DNA of 64,000 nt from Candidatus Melainabacteria bacterium (lineage in GTDB: Bacteria > Cyanobacteriota > Vampirovibrionia > Obscuribacterales > Obscuribacteraceae), in assembly GCA_003963305.1 (NCBI GenBank), contig RXJR01000006.1, positions 1-64,000 of the forward strand, in the 5' to 3' direction. Positions 59,168 to 64,000 of the stretch are shown here, in pieces. Made by a program: the position numbers and the translations under genes. Below the pieces are notes generated by a model. That model was not told the DNA's origin. It made no database searches and was given only the letters and a program-made list of their open reading frames with translations. The first letter of the stretch is position 1; each line of letters starts with the position of its first letter.

Positions 59168-60460
59168 ATGCCGTATTCCATATTCACCGTTGTGACGCGG
59201 ATCCTACCAAGCAAACTTTCAGTTTTGAAGTCACTGCTTAACGACATAGGACTAGATCCCGCAAACAATCCATTGCTTCCGTTAGCCAAGCTCGAGTCGC
59301 TTCACTTCGCAAGCCTGACTATCTTTGAGGAAACTTCCTGTCCATACCTGGTTTTTGAACACAATGTCGATGGATTCACAACAGTCTATTTAACGGATCT
59401 CGTATCTAAATTAGCGCCTGGTCTGCATGAGATCTATAGAAATTGTGCAGACTATCGTGCCTCGGACTCGTCGGCAAAAGATACTATTCTGATGTTCCTC
59501 AAAGATCACATAGTACATCCAAGCGCTTATCACATTGGCACACCGGGACGATCACAATTACGAATAAATACAGAACAGAAGCTGCATAACCTAATTGAAG
59601 AACATCTCGACTCGCAAACGGAATGGTCAAACTTGGAGTCGTTATCAAAAAGCATACACGAATCTGTCAACCAACATTCCAATGACTGGTGTGTCAAAAT
59701 ACAACCAAGAATCGACCGATTCGAATGGTTCTACGCACGACGTCGTACCTGGCTTCTACTCGCGCTTATTCTGCTCCTTGGCTATACTCTAATCCAAAAC
59801 TATGGATTGATTTGGATACCTTTTGCTGCCCTCGCAGTTTCTTCTTTTGTAATCCTCTGGTCCGCGATTCTATGGCATAAAAACGCTACAGATAAGTTCG
59901 TGCCAAGTCAAATCAGACATGAGCATATCCAGCAAATCTCCGTGAGAGAAGATGCCGCCACATTTGTTCAAAACCATTTTGCGAATGTAATCGATGTGAA
60001 ACCTGGCTGGTTCCGCCGTTGGAATTTAAGACTTGTCTTTTTGATAGCAAGCCTCACCACTCCCTGGTCCGACAAGGGTGAATTAAGCGGCATCCCAAGC
60101 ATTCACTTTGCTCATTGGGCGCTTATCGATGGTGGAAAGAAGTTACTGTTTCTGAGTAACTATGATGGTAGCTGGGAAAATTATCTAGACGATTTCATCG
60201 ATAAAGCTAGCGTTGGTCTAACAGGCATCTGGAGCAATACTGTTGACTTCCCGCCTACCAAACACTACACCGATGAAGGATCAAGGAATGGACCACTCTT
60301 TAAACAATATGTGCGAGATCGGCAGTCCTACTCACCGGTTTGGTACAGTGCTTATCCGAGGCTGAGTGTACAAAATATCGACAGAAATACTGAGATTGCG
60401 CAAGGATTTGCGGAATGTCCTGCTGGAAAAGAGTTGAAAAATTGGTTTCAAAAACTATGA
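59168..60460 (+). CDS. membrane protein partner of the DyP peroxidase
   Basis: 430 residues from ATG 59168 (a TTG at 59123 gives 15 more). N-terminal 190 residues soluble; two adjacent hydrophobic helices at about 200-240 (TWLLLALILLLGYTLIQ and IPFAALAVSSFVILWSAIL); C-terminal 190 residues with IHFAHWALIDGGKKLLFLS, NYDGSWENYLDDFI and PVWYSAYPRLSVQNI, a block I remember next to or fused with DyP-type peroxidases. Overlaps the peroxidase gene by four bases (ATGA), so the two are coupled in translation. Probably anchors or supplies the enzyme at the membrane. Confidence 0.7.
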   Translation: MPYSIFTVVTRILPSKLSVLKSLLNDIGLDPANNPLLPLAKLESLHFASLTIFEETSCPYLVFEHNVDGFTTVYLTDLVSKLAPGLHEIYRNCADYRASDSSAKDTILMFLKDHIVHPSAYHIGTPGRSQLRINTEQKLHNLIEEHLDSQTEWSNLESLSKSIHESVNQHSNDWCVKIQPRIDRFEWFYARRRTWLLLALILLLGYTLIQNYGLIWIPFAALAVSSFVILWSAILWHKNATDKFVPSQIRHEHIQQISVREDAATFVQNHFANVIDVKPGWFRRWNLRLVFLIASLTTPWSDKGELSGIPSIHFAHWALIDGGKKLLFLSNYDGSWENYLDDFIDKASVGLTGIWSNTVDFPPTKHYTDEGSRNGPLFKQYVRDRQSYSPVWYSAYPRLSVQNIDRNTEIAQGFAECPAGKELKNWFQKL

Positions 60461-61899
60461 AAAGTAAAAACGCAGACATCATTCTTGAACGAAGTGACAT
60501 TCAAGGCATACTCCTTACGTCATACAGCAAGTTGCCTTACGCGGCTTATGTTTTAGTGCGATTCAATGCTACGAAATCAGCAAAGGAATGGCTTTCGGAG
60601 GTAGCAAAAAGATGCACTCCTGCTGATGTTGACAGCGACGTCGAAGCGTTGAATATCGCCCTCACCTACTCGGGTCTACTAGCCTTGGAATTAGATCAGT
60701 CTATAGCGGATTCATTTTCACATCCCTTTATCGAAGGCATGATTACAGAACGCCGGTCGCGAATTCTTGGTGATACTTATGAAAACAACCCAAAATTCTG
60801 GACTTGGGGAACAGCGCAAAATCCAGTGCATGCGCTAATAATGCAGTTTGCAAACACCCAATCACTACTCCAGGAGAAGTTGGAGGAGGGAAACAGGTTG
60901 TCCAAGAAATACGAAATTTCAAACGCAGCCACCATTATTGCCACAAAAACTGAAAGTGACTATAGAAAAGAACACTTTGGCTTCGTCGATGGCATTGGAC
61001 AACCGGTCATTAAAGGAAGTGATCTACGAACAAACCAATTAAAGAGAACGGGACACGCTACAGAAATTGAAACTGGTGACTTTATATTGGGGTATGACGA
61101 TCAGTACGGCTCGTACGCTCATGGTCCAATTGTACCGAAAGAGCACGATCCGCGCGTGGTGCTACCCAAGTTATCACTTAAGGCAGCCACGATTGTTGAC
61201 AATACTAAGTTCCATGATCTTGGCAGAAACGGCAGTTACTTGGTGTTTCGACAGCTCGCTCAGGATGTAGCCAAGTTTTGGCAGTACATGGATGACGCCC
61301 AAAAGTTGAGTCCAAATCGGATCCCTTCTCCAGAATGGCTTGCATCGCGCTTTGTGGGACGCTGTCCTAATGGTCAATCGTTGATGCTGAATGACATGAC
61401 AAATGCGAAGGAAGAGACTGACACTAGGAACGACTTCGGCTATCGGCAAGATGAGCGTGGCACCAAGTGTCCGTTTGGAGCGCATGTGCGCAGGGCGAAC
61501 CCGCGAGACTCCCTGGGACCGAATGCAGAACAATCGCTGCTTTCGGCTAATCGGCATCGCATTTTGCGGAGGGGGAGATCATACGGTGAACCGATCGCTA
61601 ACAATAGGGTAGACGATAAAAAACCCAGGGGTCTAAATTTCATCTGCATAAACGCAGATATTGAAAGGCAGTTTGAATTTGTGCAACAAACATGGATTGG
61701 TAATCCGGTTCTTAATGGACTTTTCGATGAAGTGGATCCATTGACTGGAAGCCAGAATGCAGAAGGTGGAACTTTTAGCATTCCAACAGAGGATGTACGA
61801 ATTAGAGTCAAAGGCATACCTCAGTTTGTAACAGTCAAGGGTGGTGCATACTTTTTTCTGCCTGGAATCCGAGCTTTAAAATTCCTAGCAGGCATGTAA
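60457..61899 (+). CDS. DyP-type heme peroxidase
   Basis: 480 residues from ATG 60457, overlapping the previous stop. DyP hallmarks: GFVDGIGQP (about 175, the GxxDG motif with catalytic Asp), PFGAHVRRANPRD (about 337, proximal heme His), and the C-terminal GTFSIPTEDVRI and GGAYFFLPGI strands. Longer than minimal DyP (about 310 residues), as in the C/D-type larger enzymes. Uses hydrogen peroxide to oxidise dyes and aromatic compounds. No Tat signal; location set by its membrane partner. Confidence 0.92.
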   Translation: MKSKNADIILERSDIQGILLTSYSKLPYAAYVLVRFNATKSAKEWLSEVAKRCTPADVDSDVEALNIALTYSGLLALELDQSIADSFSHPFIEGMITERRSRILGDTYENNPKFWTWGTAQNPVHALIMQFANTQSLLQEKLEEGNRLSKKYEISNAATIIATKTESDYRKEHFGFVDGIGQPVIKGSDLRTNQLKRTGHATEIETGDFILGYDDQYGSYAHGPIVPKEHDPRVVLPKLSLKAATIVDNTKFHDLGRNGSYLVFRQLAQDVAKFWQYMDDAQKLSPNRIPSPEWLASRFVGRCPNGQSLMLNDMTNAKEETDTRNDFGYRQDERGTKCPFGAHVRRANPRDSLGPNAEQSLLSANRHRILRRGRSYGEPIANNRVDDKKPRGLNFICINADIERQFEFVQQTWIGNPVLNGLFDEVDPLTGSQNAEGGTFSIPTEDVRIRVKGIPQFVTVKGGAYFFLPGIRALKFLAGM

Positions 61900-62210
61900 A
61901 TACGTCGTCGCGAAATATTGAGGTAGGGGTTCTGTTGCCATAGCCACTTATTCTAAGTTGCATAATTTGTGACCAAAAGTCAAAACCAGCCGCTCTGAAC
62001 TTCGCTTTCCAATTAACCTAAAAACTCAACAATCGATAGCGAACTGCGGTATCATTCTCGCTCAGGTGTCTTAAAAAAGTCCGACGTTCAAACTTTGTCG
62101 GAAGCATTACTTGCTGCAGAGCGCGAGAGCTCGTATCCAGCAACCTTTTACGCATGCTCATTCAAGCGGCGTGGTGCCATTTAATCACTAGCACTCAAAG
62201 GAGAAAATCC
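61900..62210. other. intergenic leader of the metalloprotease gene
   Basis: About 310 bases. A small hairpin TCCGAC/GTCGGA lies near 62080-62102. No gene with a ribosome site. Confidence 0.4.
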
Positions 62211-63812
62211 ATGGCAGGAGTTTTTAGTCACACGAGTTTGTTCTCTCAACCAAGTGGTACACCTATAAAATTGGTCGTTTATGGCGACGAATTCTATGCG
62301 CGCCGTGAAACAGAAGATGGATATACAGCCGTGTTCGACGCGACCCTTGGCTTGTTTTGTTATGCCATTGTAATCAATGGCTCTTTCATTTCATGCGGTA
62401 TCCCCGTAACAGAGCCTGCGCCATCAGAAATTCGCAGACACCTGCATGAAAGCCCTGCAATAGTCAAAAGAAGTAGAGCACAACGAAAAACAGTGTTTTC
62501 AGTGCCTTTGAGCGAAACCACTATTATGCCCCACGGTAACATGCTCACGTTCGGACCTCAAAATGGTTTGCTTGAAGGACGAAGAATAAGTGAGGGAGTA
62601 GTTCGAGGACTCACCGTTTTAGTAGAATTCGACGACGTTCGCGCCACCGTTGAAAAGAGCGAGTACGAAGATCTACTAAATGGTGACAATTACACGGGAC
62701 ATGGCAACATTAGCTCAGTTAGGCAGTACTATCTGCGAGTTTCTTCCGGCTTCCTCGACTACAGCAACGATGTCGTCGGCCCGATTAGATTATCTAAACG
62801 ACGCTCACAGTACATCAACACTTTACTCGTAGAAGAAGCCCTCGAAAAGGTATCCCAACTTGGAATTGATTGGTCTCGCTATGATTGCCGCGGCGAAGGA
62901 ATTGTAGATGCAATCAATTTCGTTTACGCCGGTGACACGCAATTCATAGGAAACCTATGGCCGCACAACTCATACAAGAATGTGAGAGTTGGAAATTTGC
63001 GAACGTATTATTACATGCTTACCAGCATGGGTGCATCTCCGGATGAGCTAAGGATAGGCACGTTCTGCCATGAAAACGGACATATGCTTTGTCGATTTCC
63101 TGACATGTATGACTACGGAACAAACGATGCAGGCGAGGGGGACTTAACTCCTAGTGCTGGCATCGGTGATTATTGCTTAATGGGTTCCGGCAATTATAAT
63201 GACGACTTTGGAAAAGCGCCGTCGCCCGTGTGTGCGTATTTAAGACATTTAGTGGGTTGGTGCCCAACCGTGATCAGCTTGAACCAAGCAGGAAAATTCA
63301 CCGCCAAGCAGGGCGCTTACGACACCGTTCACATTTTCCGAACTAGTAAACCGACGGAATACTTCCTTATAGAAAATCGCTTTAAGACTGACTTGGATCG
63401 GGGTCTGTCATCTAGCGGACTCGCTATCTATCACTGCGATACGAGCGGCTCAAACGAGTATCAACAAAACAGTGCAGACAAGCACTATCAGTGCGCACTA
63501 CTCCAGGCTGATGGCAAAAACGATCTTGAACGCAACATAAATTCAGGTGACGACAAGGACTTGTTCGGAAAAGTAAACGGTATGGCCATAAATAGCAAGT
63601 CGAATCCAAGTTCTCGAATGTGGGACAAATCGGAATCCGGACTCACCGTTTCGAATATTACTGCACCAGACAAAGCAATAACGTTTGAAACAGGACAAGG
63701 CAATCCATCATCCATACATCTAACACCCTTCCATGTTTTGGCTGAGGTGCCAGAAAACTTAATCCCGCAAACACTAGCCCGAAGGAATAGAGTCCAAGCG
63801 ACGCTCAAGTAA
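62211..63812 (+). CDS. M6-type zinc metalloprotease
   Basis: 533 residues from ATG 62211 (AAAGGAGA upstream; the ATG at 62154 has none). N-terminal propeptide-like domain (KLVVYGDEFYARRETEDGY, typical of M6 immune inhibitor A-like enzymes), then LTVLVEFDDV, and the zinc site HENGHMLCRFPDMYDYG (HExxH at about 286, downstream Asp). Continues with GDYCLMGSGNYND, PVCAYLRHLVGW and C-terminal beta region. No signal peptide recognised, unusual for a protease of this group. Confidence 0.88.
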   Translation: MAGVFSHTSLFSQPSGTPIKLVVYGDEFYARRETEDGYTAVFDATLGLFCYAIVINGSFISCGIPVTEPAPSEIRRHLHESPAIVKRSRAQRKTVFSVPLSETTIMPHGNMLTFGPQNGLLEGRRISEGVVRGLTVLVEFDDVRATVEKSEYEDLLNGDNYTGHGNISSVRQYYLRVSSGFLDYSNDVVGPIRLSKRRSQYINTLLVEEALEKVSQLGIDWSRYDCRGEGIVDAINFVYAGDTQFIGNLWPHNSYKNVRVGNLRTYYYMLTSMGASPDELRIGTFCHENGHMLCRFPDMYDYGTNDAGEGDLTPSAGIGDYCLMGSGNYNDDFGKAPSPVCAYLRHLVGWCPTVISLNQAGKFTAKQGAYDTVHIFRTSKPTEYFLIENRFKTDLDRGLSSSGLAIYHCDTSGSNEYQQNSADKHYQCALLQADGKNDLERNINSGDDKDLFGKVNGMAINSKSNPSSRMWDKSESGLTVSNITAPDKAITFETGQGNPSSIHLTPFHVLAEVPENLIPQTLARRNRVQATLK

Positions 63813-63842
63813 TCACATATCGGTCGTGCATTTCCTATTGGA

Positions 63843-63879
63843 TGATGAGTGGTGGCAATGACATTGCCACCACTCATCA
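63843..63879. repeat. 18-bp perfect inverted repeat
   Basis: TGATGAGTGGTGGCAATG (63843-63860) and its exact complement at 63862-63879, one base between. No U-tract follows in either direction. It is 30 bases beyond the metalloprotease stop and could end its transcript or be a remnant of a mobile element end. Confidence 0.8.
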
Positions 63880-63977
63880 CTGCACGTACTGGACTCGAAG
63901 AAGCATTGGCGAAGAAATTTCATCAATACAATCCACAATGCGCGCGTTATATAGATGACAAGCCGGAATGGACCTAA
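63858..63977 (+). CDS. possible short ORF inside the inverted repeat
   Basis: ATG at 63858 (within the hairpin) to TAA 63975-63977, 39 residues. Translation runs MTLPPLITARTGLEEALAKK, then FHQYNPQCARYIDDKPEWT, a plausible soluble peptide or the tail of a broken gene. No clear ribosome site; sequestered by the stem. Confidence 0.25.
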   Translation: MTLPPLITARTGLEEALAKKFHQYNPQCARYIDDKPEWT

Positions 63978-64000
63978 ATGAGCTTGGTGGGCAATTATGC

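Noticed and set aside
57949-61899. Prophage around the GH108 muramidase
   Set aside because: No holin, tail, capsid, terminase or integrase gene nearby; neighbours are a peroxidase operon and a hypothetical gene.

Overview
The window is bacterial DNA of middling GC (about half, by eye) with dense genes, Shine-Dalgarno starts of the AGGAGG/GAGGA type, and several intrinsic terminators. No rRNA, tRNA or CRISPR array was seen. The mix of long lineage-style hypothetical proteins (glycine-zipper membrane proteins, a LysM plus papain-fold protein, TPR/Sel1 proteins, a VIT/VWA membrane protein), paired PAS histidine kinases and single ATG/GTG/TTG genes reminds me of non-photosynthetic Cyanobacteriota (Vampirovibrionia/Melainabacteria, Obscuribacterales). 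That is an impression from protein style, not a proven placement.

Region 1 (1-21.85 kb) looks like an acquired defence island. Its left arm is a leftward series of small genes typical of mobile elements: two excisionase-type helix-turn-helix proteins, a TPR-like protein, a membrane-anchored J-domain protein, a single-stranded DNA-binding protein, and a GP88-like protein that runs off the window. The core is a complete type I restriction-modification operon (hsdM-hsdS-hsdR, rightward). It faces a leftward three-gene operon encoding (i) a 1326-residue NERD / pseudokinase / kinase / P-loop NTPase protein, (ii) a 599-residue protein of unknown fold, and (iii) a 1656-residue protein with a PD-(D/E)XK-like motif and a C-terminal HerA-like ATPase. 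The last three match in order and size the restriction half of phosphorothioation systems (DptF-DptG-DptH) and, as I remember it, the kinase / MAD7 / ATPase genes of the methylation-associated defence system MADS. No dnd modification genes are present, so HsdM/HsdS are the obvious candidates for the self mark. The right edge carries a decapitated tyrosine recombinase and a frame-broken WYL regulator, as expected at a decayed island junction.

Region 2 (23-33.7 kb) holds small hypothetical and membrane proteins, a 43-residue hydrophobic peptide gene, a PIN-domain toxin-antitoxin pair with a clear promoter/operator, two adjacent histidine kinases facing an OmpR-type response regulator, and a Sel1-repeat gene behind four 16-bp tandem repeats.

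Region 3 (33.8-45.5 kb) is more ordinary chromosomal content: a PHB-depolymerase-like esterase, a LysM/papain-fold protein, a family 1 glycosyltransferase, a secreted family 31 glucosidase, a quinone-oxidoreductase-like dehydrogenase, a secreted protein and a large TPR protein.

Region 4 (45.7-64 kb) has a large VIT/VWA membrane protein with a polyasparagine tract, two lineage-type hypothetical proteins, a candidate polymorphic toxin (papain-fold C terminus) followed directly by a candidate immunity gene, a possible conflict protein ending in a hydrophobic helix, a GH108 muramidase, a DyP-type peroxidase translationally coupled to a membrane partner, and an M6-type metalloprotease.
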